A stretch of DNA of 64,000 nt, from the NCBI GenBank assembly GCA_958296015.1, contig CATQIH010000015.1, positions 1 through 64,000 of the forward strand, written 5' to 3'. The notes below the pieces were generated by a model, which saw nothing but the letters and a program-made list of their open reading frames with translations, made no database searches and was not told where the DNA came from. The position numbers and the translations under genes are program-made. This stretch comes from Cyclobacteriaceae bacterium. Lineage in GTDB: Bacteria; Bacteroidota; Bacteroidia; Cytophagales; Cyclobacteriaceae. Shown piece by piece: positions 18,774 to 26,494 of this stretch (the first letter of the stretch is position 1; each line of letters starts with the position of its first letter).

Positions 18774-19838
18774 ATGAAATTCAAACCTGGCGTTTTGTAC
18801 GGAAAAGAACTGTTAGATTTCTATCACTACGCAAACGAGAAAAACTTTGCCCTGCCTGCGGTCAACGTCATTGGCACCAACTCTATCAACGCGGTGCTGG
18901 AAACGGCCAGGGAGTTGAAGTCAGCCGTCATCATTCAGTTTTCCAATTCCGGTGCTGCTTTTTATGCCGGTAAGGGCTTGTCTAATGAAGACCAGAAAGC
19001 ATCTATTGTGGGTGCTATCTCCGGTGCGATGCACGTACACAACCTGGCAGAAGCCTACGGTGTACCGGTGATTTTGCATACCGACCATGCCGCCAAAAAG
19101 CTGCTGAAGTGGATCGACGGGCTGCTGGATGCCGGCGAAAAATACTACGAGCAGCACAAGCGACCGTTGTTCAGTTCTCATATGCTGGACCTTTCTGAAG
19201 AGCACCTAGAAGAAAACGTAGCTACCAGCAAGCAGTATTTTCAAAGAATGAAATCACTGGGCATGGGCCTGGAGGTAGAACTGGGCGTCACCGGTGGCGA
19301 AGAAGATGGTGTAGACAATAGCGATGTCGACAGCTCAAAACTGTATACGCAGCCTGACGAGGTGGGCTATACATACAAAGAACTGAAAGAGGTAGACGAT
19401 CTGTTTACCATTGCTGCTGCCTTTGGCAATGTGCATGGCGTGTACAAACCGGGCAACGTCAAACTGACGCCTATCATCCTGAAAAATTCGCAGGAATATA
19501 TCCAGAAAGAATTTGGCACTGGTCCCAACCCTGTCAGCTTTGTTTTTCACGGTGGCTCAGGCTCTACCCGGGAGGAAATCCGCGAGGCTATTGATTACGG
19601 TGTGATCAAGATGAACCTGGATACCGATATGCAATGGGCTTTCTGGGATGGCATTAAAAACTACTACAAGGCCAATGAAGGATACCTGCAATCCCAGATC
19701 GGCAACCCCGATGGAGCAGACAATCCAAACAAAAAATTTTACGACCCCAGGGTGTGGCTGCGCAAAGGAGAAGACACCTTGATCAAGAGACTGAAAGTAG
19801 CTTTCGAAGACCTGAACGCGATCAATTCTAATGCATAG
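18774..19838 (+). CDS. fbaA: Class II fructose-bisphosphate aldolase
   Basis: The 354-residue product has class II aldolase motifs: 'HTDHA' with the catalytic Asp104 and zinc ligand His105, 'GLEVELGVTGGEEDG' with the zinc-binding Glu, 'NVHGVYKPGNV' with a zinc His, and 'VFHGGSGS'. Length and motif order match the E. coli FbaA type. It splits fructose-1,6-bisphosphate into dihydroxyacetone phosphate and glyceraldehyde-3-phosphate, in glycolysis and gluconeogenesis. It is monocistronic and marks the left edge of the accessory island. Confidence 0.95.
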   Translation: MKFKPGVLYGKELLDFYHYANEKNFALPAVNVIGTNSINAVLETARELKSAVIIQFSNSGAAFYAGKGLSNEDQKASIVGAISGAMHVHNLAEAYGVPVILHTDHAAKKLLKWIDGLLDAGEKYYEQHKRPLFSSHMLDLSEEHLEENVATSKQYFQRMKSLGMGLEVELGVTGGEEDGVDNSDVDSSKLYTQPDEVGYTYKELKEVDDLFTIAAAFGNVHGVYKPGNVKLTPIILKNSQEYIQKEFGTGPNPVSFVFHGGSGSTREEIREAIDYGVIKMNLDTDMQWAFWDGIKNYYKANEGYLQSQIGNPDGADNPNKKFYDPRVWLRKGEDTLIKRLKVAFEDLNAINSNA

Positions 19839-19841
19839 TGG

Positions 19842-19900
19842 TTGGGTGTTAGGTTTTAGGGATTGGGTGTTAGGTTTTAGGGATTGGGTATTGGGTGTTG
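19842..19900. repeat. 21-bp tandem repeat just after fbaA
   Basis: Two perfect copies of TTGGGTGTTAGGTTTTAGGGA lie at 19842-19862 and 19863-19883. Degenerate TTGGGTATTGGGTGTTG continues to 19900. It is non-coding. It could be a replication-slippage product or a boundary of the adjacent accessory segment. Confidence 0.75.
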
Positions 19901-19953
19901 GACTTTACTGATGCCTGATACTTTATTTTTTTGAATTCTTGCTAGAAAAAAAT

Positions 19954-20805
19954 ATGCCTCGTCAAAAATCTGCCAATGAATACGATCGCATTTTAAAAGA
20001 AAACTTTGTGTTGGATTTACTGGATGTCTTCAAAGTGGCATTAGGCATTCAGCACTGCGAGCTTGATAGGCAGTCTGATTTGTCGTCAGGTAAGTTGCAA
20101 AGCACCATTGAACGCGAACCGGACTTTGTTAGAGTCATGAGGCAACCTGATGGTAGTCGATTTATCCTGCACATTGAGTTTCAAACCGCAAATGAAACAG
20201 ATATGCTGTTGAGAATGCAGGAATACCACGCCCTGCTACAGCGCAAAGTAAACCTACCTATCCGTCACTTTGTGATTTATTTAGGGCGTAAAAAATCCAC
20301 GATGGCTACTCAAATTGCTGAAGAGAACGCTTTTACAGGTTTTGAACTAAAAAACGTAGGAGATTATAACCCTGAAGTACTACTGCGCTCTACAATACCA
20401 GAAGAGATCATCTTAGCCATTTTAGGCGATTTTGCTGATGCTAAACCTGAAATTATTATTAAAAAAATTTTAGCACGTTTACAAGAACTATCTGCAACGC
20501 CTACCAAGCTCAGGAAATATATTAAGCAATTGACTGTTTTGTCCAGATTACGTAACTTAGAAGAAGAAACAATCAAATATTCTAAAAACATGGCACTCAA
20601 CATTGACATAAGAGGTTCTTACGTCTATAGAAAAGGCGTAGAAGAAGGCGTAGAAAAAGGTATACAAAAAGGTATACAAAAAGGTATACAAAAAGAAAAG
20701 AAAGCTATGCTACAAACAGCCCGTAAGCTTAAAAAATTAGGGGTAGACATTGCTATCATCGCCAAAAGCACGGGCCTGACGGTTGAAGAAGTGGAAAAGT
20801 TATAA
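19954..20805 (+). CDS. Rpn/YhgA-like putative nuclease (PD-(D/E)XK family)
   Basis: The 283-residue product resembles the Rpn/transposase_31-type PD-(D/E)XK proteins: 'REPDFVRV', then 'FILHIEFQTANETDMLLRMQEYHALL' as the catalytic-type core, and 'HFVIYLG'. I use the ATG at 19954; the upstream TTG at 19939 is weaker. Near the C-terminus three perfect 12-bp copies of GGTATACAAAAA (20659-20694) encode GIQK repeats. The protein ends with a helix-rich 'LKKLGVDIAIIAKSTGLTVEEVEKL', typical of this family. Rpn relatives promote recombination or act as self-directed nucleases; the role here is inferred. The codon usage is more AT-rich than the neighbours. Confidence 0.7.
   Translation: MPRQKSANEYDRILKENFVLDLLDVFKVALGIQHCELDRQSDLSSGKLQSTIEREPDFVRVMRQPDGSRFILHIEFQTANETDMLLRMQEYHALLQRKVNLPIRHFVIYLGRKKSTMATQIAEENAFTGFELKNVGDYNPEVLLRSTIPEEIILAILGDFADAKPEIIIKKILARLQELSATPTKLRKYIKQLTVLSRLRNLEEETIKYSKNMALNIDIRGSYVYRKGVEEGVEKGIQKGIQKGIQKEKKAMLQTARKLKKLGVDIAIIAKSTGLTVEEVEKL
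20659..20694 (+). repeat. Three perfect 12-bp in-frame repeats in the Rpn-like gene
   Basis: GGTATACAAAAA occurs at 20659, 20671 and 20683. Copy-number change would keep the frame and alter the number of GIQK units before the C-terminal helix. The A-runs also invite slippage. Confidence 0.85.
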
Positions 20806-20832
20806 ATGCAGAAATTAGACAAAGCATAAAAC

Positions 20833-20873
20833 AACCATGCAAATCTTACATTTTATGTTACATTTGCATGGTT
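20833..20873. promoter_or_regulatory. 12-bp inverted repeat over the -7 box and start of the DUF4143 gene
   Basis: AACCATGCAAAT (20833-20844) and ATTTGCATGGTT (20862-20873) are perfect inverted arms with a 17-bp spacer. The right arm overlaps a full -7 box, TACATTTG (20859-20866), and the first ATG (20868). The ATG at 20874 is the first base pair after the arm. This is operator-like, and a transcript starting near 20873 would be leaderless. Confidence 0.6.
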
Positions 20874-22061
20874 ATGATTAATCGCCGCATAGAAGAAAAG
20901 ATAAAAAGTGCTTTGCAACGCAGCCCGTCTGTAGCATTGATGGGACCGCGCCAGATAGGAAAAACAACCTTAGCGTTCAGTCTCGCTGACACCTTGCCCT
21001 CTGTCTATCTCGACCTGGAAGATCGCCTTGATCTGGAAAAGGTCCGCGACATCAACCTTTTTCACAACGAAAACAGGGAAAAACTCATTATCCTTGATGA
21101 AATTCAACGGTTACCAGAAATCTTTGCCTTCTTGCGTGGAATCATTGATAAGGAGCGTCGCAAAGGAAACAAAGCTGGACAGTTCCTATTTTTAGGATCA
21201 GCTTCTATGGATCTGTTGCAACAATCCAGTGAGTCTCTGGCAGGGAGAATCACCTATATAGAGCTTTACCCGATTGATTTGCTGGAGTTTGCCACAGCTG
21301 AGAAAAATGTTAGTCAAACAACTACGAACACACTCTGGCTACGGGGGGGATTTCCGGAAAGTTTGTTGGCAGCCACTGAAAGAGACAGCATAGACTGGCG
21401 GAAAGATTTTATCAGAACCTATCTGGAGCGTGATATTCCACAGCTAGGACCAAAAATTCCAGCAGAAACCCTTGGCCGGTTCTGGACGATGCTGGCACAC
21501 AACCAGGGCACGCCATTGAATGCAGCAAAAATAGGCAAAAACCTGGAGGTATCCGGTGTTACCATTAGTCGTTACCTGGATTTAATGGTAGATTTACTAT
21601 TAGTTAGACGTTTGAAGCCCTGGACACGCAATATCGGTAAACGACTGGTGCGTTCTCCTAAAGTGTATGTCAGAGATAGTGGGATGACACATGCATTACT
21701 TAATATTGCTACCATCAACGATCTGCTTGGTCATCCGGTAGTAGGAGGAAGCTGGGAAGGTTTCGTGATTGAGAATATCATGTCGGTAGCACCTTCCAGC
21801 CTTGAGCCTTACTACTATCGCACACCCGGAGGGGCTGAAATGGATTTGGTATTGGAATTTGGCTTACATGAAAAATGGGCTATCGAAATCAAAAGAAGTT
21901 CTGCTCCATCTGTCTCAAAAGGCTTTTATATAGCCTGCGAGGATGTTAAGGCTACCCGAAAATATGTTGTCTATGCAGGACAAGATACTTTCTCGATGAC
22001 CAAAGACGTGAAAGCTATATCGCTCCCTGCATTAATGCAGGAAGTAGCCGCACAGGCTTGA
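20874..22061 (+). CDS. AAA ATPase with DUF4143 domain
   Basis: The protein has a Walker A 'GPRQIGKT' near residue 25 and a Walker B-type 'LIILDEIQRLPEIF' near 75. A winged-helix region follows ('TPLNAAKIGKNLEVSGVTISRYLDLMVDLLLVRRL'). The C-terminal DUF4143 segment has 'GGAEMDLVLE...WAIEIKRS', a PD-(D/E)XK-like E...E-x-K arrangement. An upstream ATG at 20868 would add two residues; I use 20874 because of the promoter position. DUF4143 ATPases are widespread in mobile or accessory DNA and their function is unsettled. It follows the Rpn-like gene on the same strand but has its own promoter-like region. Confidence 0.85.
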   Translation: MINRRIEEKIKSALQRSPSVALMGPRQIGKTTLAFSLADTLPSVYLDLEDRLDLEKVRDINLFHNENREKLIILDEIQRLPEIFAFLRGIIDKERRKGNKAGQFLFLGSASMDLLQQSSESLAGRITYIELYPIDLLEFATAEKNVSQTTTNTLWLRGGFPESLLAATERDSIDWRKDFIRTYLERDIPQLGPKIPAETLGRFWTMLAHNQGTPLNAAKIGKNLEVSGVTISRYLDLMVDLLLVRRLKPWTRNIGKRLVRSPKVYVRDSGMTHALLNIATINDLLGHPVVGGSWEGFVIENIMSVAPSSLEPYYYRTPGGAEMDLVLEFGLHEKWAIEIKRSSAPSVSKGFYIACEDVKATRKYVVYAGQDTFSMTKDVKAISLPALMQEVAAQA

Positions 22062-22122
22062 AAGACATCTTAGTTCCCTATTGCGTACAATGCCAAAAAT
22101 AGATGTATTGCGCAAGTCTAAA

Positions 22123-22463
22123 CTAAAACAACGCCTTCACCATCACATTGCCAGTATGAATGGCGCGTTGTGCAGGCGATTTTCTGCCCTGGTAGTTGGC
22201 TGTGAGTTGCAGGCCGTTCCATAGTTTTTGTTGCCAGCCCAGCGTCCACCGCACATTGTCGCCAGGCTGTAGCGCGTCCAGCATCACATAACTCAGCGGA
22301 CTTTTAATATCTCCGGTGTATTGGATGTTGATGTATTCTGCCGAGGCTGTGATGCTGTTGCTCAGCAGGCGGTTGTAGCGCACATCCCAGCCTGCCGTAT
22401 GAATAGCGGCGTGTTCTCCTGCTTCCAAATCGCCGCTTCCTTGCAGGTTGTTTTTGCTATTAA
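22123..22463 (-). pseudogene. Detached 3' fragment of the large barrel gene (copy of 26.5 kb end)
   Basis: This fragment translates to the last ~100 residues of the large barrel protein encoded at 26495-30157 and ends in a TAG stop. Up to 22423 it is nearly identical to 26509-26795. From 22424 to about 22460 similarity continues without gaps but drops to roughly 70%. No start codon or upstream barrel sequence follows, so it cannot be expressed as a full protein. The diverged edge suggests the fragment came from a different allele of the gene rather than a recent duplication. Confidence 0.85.
22137..22423. repeat. Direct repeat, copy A (287 bp)
   Basis: By eye it is about 99% identical to 26509-26795, in the same orientation. 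The mismatches I noted are near 22153 and 22401. Together the copies bracket 4.1 kb of mostly AT-rich DNA. Confidence 0.9.
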
Positions 22464-22915
22464 CAATAACACCATTGTATTAATACAGCATATTCCAGAT
22501 CAAAAGTTTTTTAGGCAAGAGCATAAGGATATACGTTTTGATCTTCGAAACTTCTAATCTTTCGCATCAATGTTGCTCTCCTACTGTAATATTCAAACGT
22601 AGTTATTAATGCATTAATTACATAATAAATATAAAAATAGTACATGGCTTAAACAATGTATAATTGTAAATTATACATATACATATTTTACTTTTTTAAA
22701 AATTACTAACTTATAGATGTTATTTTACATTCTCAATATTTATGATGTAAAATACTTCATATTATTATAAAAAACTTACATACAATTTTCAATCACAAAG
22801 TTGTCCATTTACACTTTAAATATTTTATTTCTGGAATGTTATTACATTTGAATGCAATTGTATATAGACGCGCGTCCATTGTCTAACTCTTTACCTAAAC
22901 CTTTGAATACTAACC
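22464..22915. other. AT-rich non-coding gap inside the cassette
   Basis: About 450 bp that is clearly more AT-rich than the flanks. It has short palindromes such as TTAATGCATTAA near 22605 but no convincing ORF. A TACATTTG (22843-22850) near its end may drive the next gene. The base composition fits imported DNA. Confidence 0.5.
22843..22850 (+). promoter_or_regulatory. -7 box TACATTTG before the toxin-leader gene
   Basis: A full TAnnTTTG match 65 bp before the ATG at 22916. No convincing TTTG -33 box was seen. Confidence 0.4.
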
Positions 22916-23530
22916 ATGAAAAATCTTATGGCGATAAAATTACCGCGTGTTGTCTATTTGGCGTTCTTATTCATTACCTTATCTTGCCAGGAAACAGATG
23001 AAGAAGTTACATCTGAAAAAAATCTAACTATACCCTTTACTGCTATTGGAGACCTAGCAGATCAAATCACGCTAACCGAAAAAGGCGCAAAACTGGAGGA
23101 GCTTAATGAGTTTTTCAAATCAAATTACGAACTAAACTTTGAATCTGAATATGAATGTATAAAAACAGATGAAACGTTTGCTACATTATTTCCAACTACG
23201 GAAGACCCAGCTAACACAACAGCTCGTTCAGCAACGGCGCCAGCTCCACCAAGGAATATTCGTCCACAGGTTTATACTTTTGGTGATAATGCTCTTGTAG
23301 GCTCTCGTTTTTCTGCGGCTGCCCGTGAACGCTTTCTAGAGCTTTACAATGTTATTGACGTAGAAACAGAAAATGCTGCTGGCACTTATGAATTAAAAGC
23401 CAAAATGAGAGGGAGACTAAAAACATTGCGTTCCAATTTGAAATACGATAAACGTTTGTCCTCTTTAGAAAGAGAAAGTTTGATAGCAAGGATAGATGCT
23501 TGTGATGCTAACATTGATGCGATAAGTTAA
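22916..23530 (+). CDS. Putative lipoprotein; likely leader half of a polymorphic toxin
   Basis: The 204-residue product has a lipoprotein signal: hydrophobic stretch then a lipobox 'FITLSC' with the Cys near residue 24. The rest is acidic and helical with a proline/threonine-rich linker ('TTARSATAPAPPRNI'), and I recognise no domain. The stop at 23528-23530 lies next to an open frame that continues directly into the next protein. A single +1 shift around 23523-23528 ('ATAAGTTAAATTA') would join the two into about 620 residues. Codons are AT-rich compared with the chromosomal neighbours. It may stand alone or be the delivery half of the downstream nuclease. Confidence 0.6.
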   Translation: MKNLMAIKLPRVVYLAFLFITLSCQETDEEVTSEKNLTIPFTAIGDLADQITLTEKGAKLEELNEFFKSNYELNFESEYECIKTDETFATLFPTTEDPANTTARSATAPAPPRNIRPQVYTFGDNALVGSRFSAAARERFLELYNVIDVETENAAGTYELKAKMRGRLKTLRSNLKYDKRLSSLERESLIARIDACDANIDAIS

Positions 23531-23621
23531 ATTAGTAGAAGCACAATTCACAAACGTCAGAACCAATGGTATATTAAAAAGCGTACTCAGAAGAATTCGC
23601 TCCATTGTTGTTAGTGTAGCC

Positions 23622-24782
23622 GTGGGAGCAGCTGTAGGTTTCTATACAGGTGGACCTATAGGTGCTATCATCGGAGGTTCTATAGGGCTTATTGGTAGTA
23701 CATTAGATATGGCGTTTAATGACCGATGTCATTACGCTATGAATTGTAAAAAAGGATGGGAGCAAAATTGCAAAACAGGTGAGTGTATAGCACAAGAATT
23801 TACAGAAGAAACAATTGGTGACTATGGTGATACTGATCCTAAGCAAATAATTGATCTACAAGGTCCTGTTAAAGGTCTAAAAACAAACCCAGGGACAACA
23901 AACTGTAGAGGCTGTGGTGGAGAATCATATAAAAACAATGTAGACAATCTAGATGTACATCCTTTTATAAGTGAGAGTAGCCAAGAACCACCTTTTAGCC
24001 TTGAGGGAATGGTAGATATGTCTAAAGCTCCAGCTTCTAGTACTAAAAATGAACTAGGTTGGCCTCGTAACGCTGAATATTTCTGGAAAAATTATAAAGA
24101 CCCATACAATGCTATTAGTTCGGCAAATCGTCAATTAATTGCAAAAGGTCTATCTCCTATTGTAGACAACCAATATAGAAATAGTCAACCCTTCGAGAAG
24201 GATGCAATACTAGGCGAAGCTATAGAACATCATCATGTTAATAAAGGGAGGTATGCCGTCACTAGGTCATTATCTAAACATAGAAGAGGAATATGGTATA
24301 GTAAGCTTCATCCAAGAGTGACAAGTTCTGTTGTTTTTGCAAAAGGAAAAACTATATTTGGCCGTACAGGTAAAACTATTATAGGAAAGCTCGGAATGTT
24401 TTTTTATGGTCTTGATATTTATGATATACTGAAAGAAGCATTTAGTGAAGATCCCAGAGCTATGCTTAATACAATTTATAACTACGAGGATGGAGATTTT
24501 CTACCACCACCCTTGAATGGAAAACTTAAAAACGGTCGTATTTATTATGTTCAAAGCATCGACTGTTATGTTTATGTTAGTTGTGTATGGTACGGCCAAA
24601 AATCTATACAGTTAGAGTTTTACGAGAACTATGGTTTTGATAGTTTTGAGAAACAATATATTGGAATAGGATTTATTAGATCTTTTAGCTTTAATAACAA
24701 TAGGCTTATGTGGATACGCTCTGAACCTCTTATCGATCGCAGTAGTAATAATTGTGATAATGACGATACCTATAATCCATAA
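23622..24782 (+). CDS. Putative HNH/Endonuclease VII-like nuclease toxin
   Basis: The 386 residues (GTG start at 23622) open with a glycine-rich hydrophobic segment ('GPIGAIIGGSIGLIG'), followed by cysteine pairs. Residues 165-235 carry a nuclease-like signature: 'LSPIVDNQYR', then 'EHHH' (Glu202, His203-205), 'KGRYAV', His220 in 'SKHRRG', and 'SKLHPR' (His230). This resembles the LHH/GHH-type HNH/EndoVII toxin domains. The remaining C-terminus is unrecognised. The frame is open upstream to 23526 without an ATG, so the GTG may be internal and the true start in the preceding lipoprotein frame. It is followed by a candidate immunity gene, fitting a polymorphic toxin pair. Confidence 0.6.
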   Translation: MGAAVGFYTGGPIGAIIGGSIGLIGSTLDMAFNDRCHYAMNCKKGWEQNCKTGECIAQEFTEETIGDYGDTDPKQIIDLQGPVKGLKTNPGTTNCRGCGGESYKNNVDNLDVHPFISESSQEPPFSLEGMVDMSKAPASSTKNELGWPRNAEYFWKNYKDPYNAISSANRQLIAKGLSPIVDNQYRNSQPFEKDAILGEAIEHHHVNKGRYAVTRSLSKHRRGIWYSKLHPRVTSSVVFAKGKTIFGRTGKTIIGKLGMFFYGLDIYDILKEAFSEDPRAMLNTIYNYEDGDFLPPPLNGKLKNGRIYYVQSIDCYVYVSCVWYGQKSIQLEFYENYGFDSFEKQYIGIGFIRSFSFNNNRLMWIRSEPLIDRSSNNCDNDDTYNP

Positions 24783-25008
24783 TAATTTATACGTTAGACA
24801 CTATACGATATGGGTTTTCTGTACGAAGATAAGGATTTAGTTTTTTGAGTGCAGAAAACCTAGCATAAAATACTCATCATAAGTCAAGAAGCAGTATACA
24901 ACAAACATATCCATTAATAGCCTTCAGATAAAAGGATTAAAGAAAGCGTCAAAGTTTAAGTAATTTTTTGATTTAAATAATACATATCTCGCTAATAATA
25001 ACTATAAC

Positions 25009-25572
25009 ATGAATGTACTAGCTTATATTGATAAATTAAAAAAGCTCAATCCTACTAGAGATGAGCTTATTCAAAGCGGAATTTTAGAAGAACTCGTGGA
25101 TAGGTTTGCTAATCTTTTTTCTATAGAATTATTTAATGCTAATATAGATGATCAAAATCCTGTCCTTAGCATTACAAAGAACTGCAATACCGCTAACTTT
25201 ACTATTTTTTATTTTAATTTCCTGAGAGAAGTTAAGGAAATTCTACAATTCTCTATTTTTGGAGAAAATGAAGCTGATTCGGTTGCTATTAACAACAATA
25301 CAGGAGAGATTGTTGATATTCTTTATACCGATATAGGAGATTATGAACTAGGTGATATCGACGAGCTTACCCATATCACCCCTGTAGCGTTTGACCAGGA
25401 AAGCTTTTTGGAAGCTTTGTATTTAGCAGCCAAATTATCCGTAAAAATCATTAAGAATGAGGGAGCGTTAAAAAGTAAAATTAATATAGATTATGCTGAA
25501 AAATGTATTATAAAAGCAGGAGGAGAAAAGTATCGTCAGTTCTGGTGGTGGTTTTTAGGTTGTGATGTGTGA
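25009..25572 (+). CDS. Putative immunity protein (SUKH/SMI1-like resemblance)
   Basis: The 187-residue soluble, acidic protein has no signal peptide. The middle has 'VAINNNTGEIVDILYTDIGDYELGDI...ITPVAFDQESFLEALYLA', resembling the 'G.V...D......A..F..FL' pattern of SUKH/SMI1-KNR4 immunity proteins. The match is partial. It lies 226 bp downstream of the nuclease-like gene, same strand, with similarly AT-rich codons, the expected place for its immunity partner. The 24783-25008 gap has no other ORF of note. A strong hairpin follows it. Confidence 0.5.
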   Translation: MNVLAYIDKLKKLNPTRDELIQSGILEELVDRFANLFSIELFNANIDDQNPVLSITKNCNTANFTIFYFNFLREVKEILQFSIFGENEADSVAINNNTGEIVDILYTDIGDYELGDIDELTHITPVAFDQESFLEALYLAAKLSVKIIKNEGALKSKINIDYAEKCIIKAGGEKYRQFWWWFLGCDV

Positions 25573-25590
25573 TTATCTCTTTTACGTTTT

Positions 25591-25625
25591 GAAACTATGC
25601 CAGACTTCATACTTGGCATAGTTTC
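25591..25625. terminator. 12-bp hairpin between convergent genes
   Basis: GAAACTATGCCA (25591-25602) and TGGCATAGTTTC (25614-25625) are perfect arms with an 11-bp loop. The following T-tract is short. It likely ends transcription of the immunity-like gene, and possibly of the barrel gene opposite. Confidence 0.65.
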
Positions 25626-25635
25626 ATCTTTAGTT

Positions 25636-26349
25636 CTAACGGTTAATTTTCACTCTCAACTTGAGTTCGCCACCCAAGCCACTGACATTGAATGAGGGTG
25701 CATCATTAACAACTAGTTCGTCTGCTTTCCAACTGCGGGTAGCAGATAGACGGTATCCGGCGGTGAATCCTAAAAATGCCTCTGTAATGTCAATGGGTAG
25801 TTGTCTTTCTATACCCATCCCTAACTCTCCAAAATACAAAACACCATCAGCAAGATAGGTATTTCTACTCGCTTCACTGCTAATAAGTAAATTCAAACTC
25901 TGTGAAAAAGTAACGTTGTTATTTGCTGTAACTAAATCGAGCCAGGCCATCTGGAAGCCAAATCCAAGATAAGGGTAAGCAAGCCATTTTTCAGATTTTG
26001 TAAAATCATAATGAAATTGTGCTGCTAATCCGGCCAGCCTTAAACGTGTGGTAGGGTCTTCTTTTGATCCATCATCATGGGTGCTGCCATAGGAGATAGT
26101 AACACTGCCATAAGAATTTTGATCCTTGCTCTGATAGGTAAAACCAGCTTTTACAGCCGATAACTTATCAGACAGAGGCGATCTGGAGGCGTTCGTTAAT
26201 TGTGTATTGAGCGCATCAATGTTGATCACTCTTCCTGATAAACCCAGCGAAAATCCGAGTTTTTTAGGAGATGCTGATCTTATTTGAGCATGAGCATATA
26301 AGCTGCATTGCATTAAAATAAATACAAAGAAGTAAGTTCTTATGGTCAT
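25636..26349 (-). CDS. Outer-membrane beta-barrel protein, uncharacterised
   Basis: The 237-residue product has a signal peptide ('FFVFILMQCSLYAHAQ') and then repeating amphipathic strands with glycine turns ('YPYLGFGFQMAWLDL', 'YFGELGMGIERQL', 'FLGFTAGYRLS'). It ends in 'LKLRVKINR'. A longer frame starts with GTG at 26415; the ATG at 26349 puts the signal peptide at the N-terminus and is preferred. It lies inside the direct repeats but is less AT-rich than the toxin pair and on the opposite strand. The function is unknown. Confidence 0.65.
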   Translation of the reverse strand: MTIRTYFFVFILMQCSLYAHAQIRSASPKKLGFSLGLSGRVINIDALNTQLTNASRSPLSDKLSAVKAGFTYQSKDQNSYGSVTISYGSTHDDGSKEDPTTRLRLAGLAAQFHYDFTKSEKWLAYPYLGFGFQMAWLDLVTANNNVTFSQSLNLLISSEASRNTYLADGVLYFGELGMGIERQLPIDITEAFLGFTAGYRLSATRSWKADELVVNDAPSFNVSGLGGELKLRVKINR

Positions 26350-26494
26350 TGGTTGTATAGGTTTATTTTTGCTTGCAATACTAAGCAAAACCATTGTTAC
26401 ATTTTGTAGCAGCACGAAGAAATCTTTGGTGCTAATTGACTGTATGGTAAAGATGCCTACGGCATGACAGAGGTTATATTATCTTACGGCATAT

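Noticed and set aside
22123-22428. 101-residue frame on the minus strand as a separate gene
   Set aside because: It is the copied 3' end of the large barrel gene and begins with a TTG inside the repeat; there is no real start.
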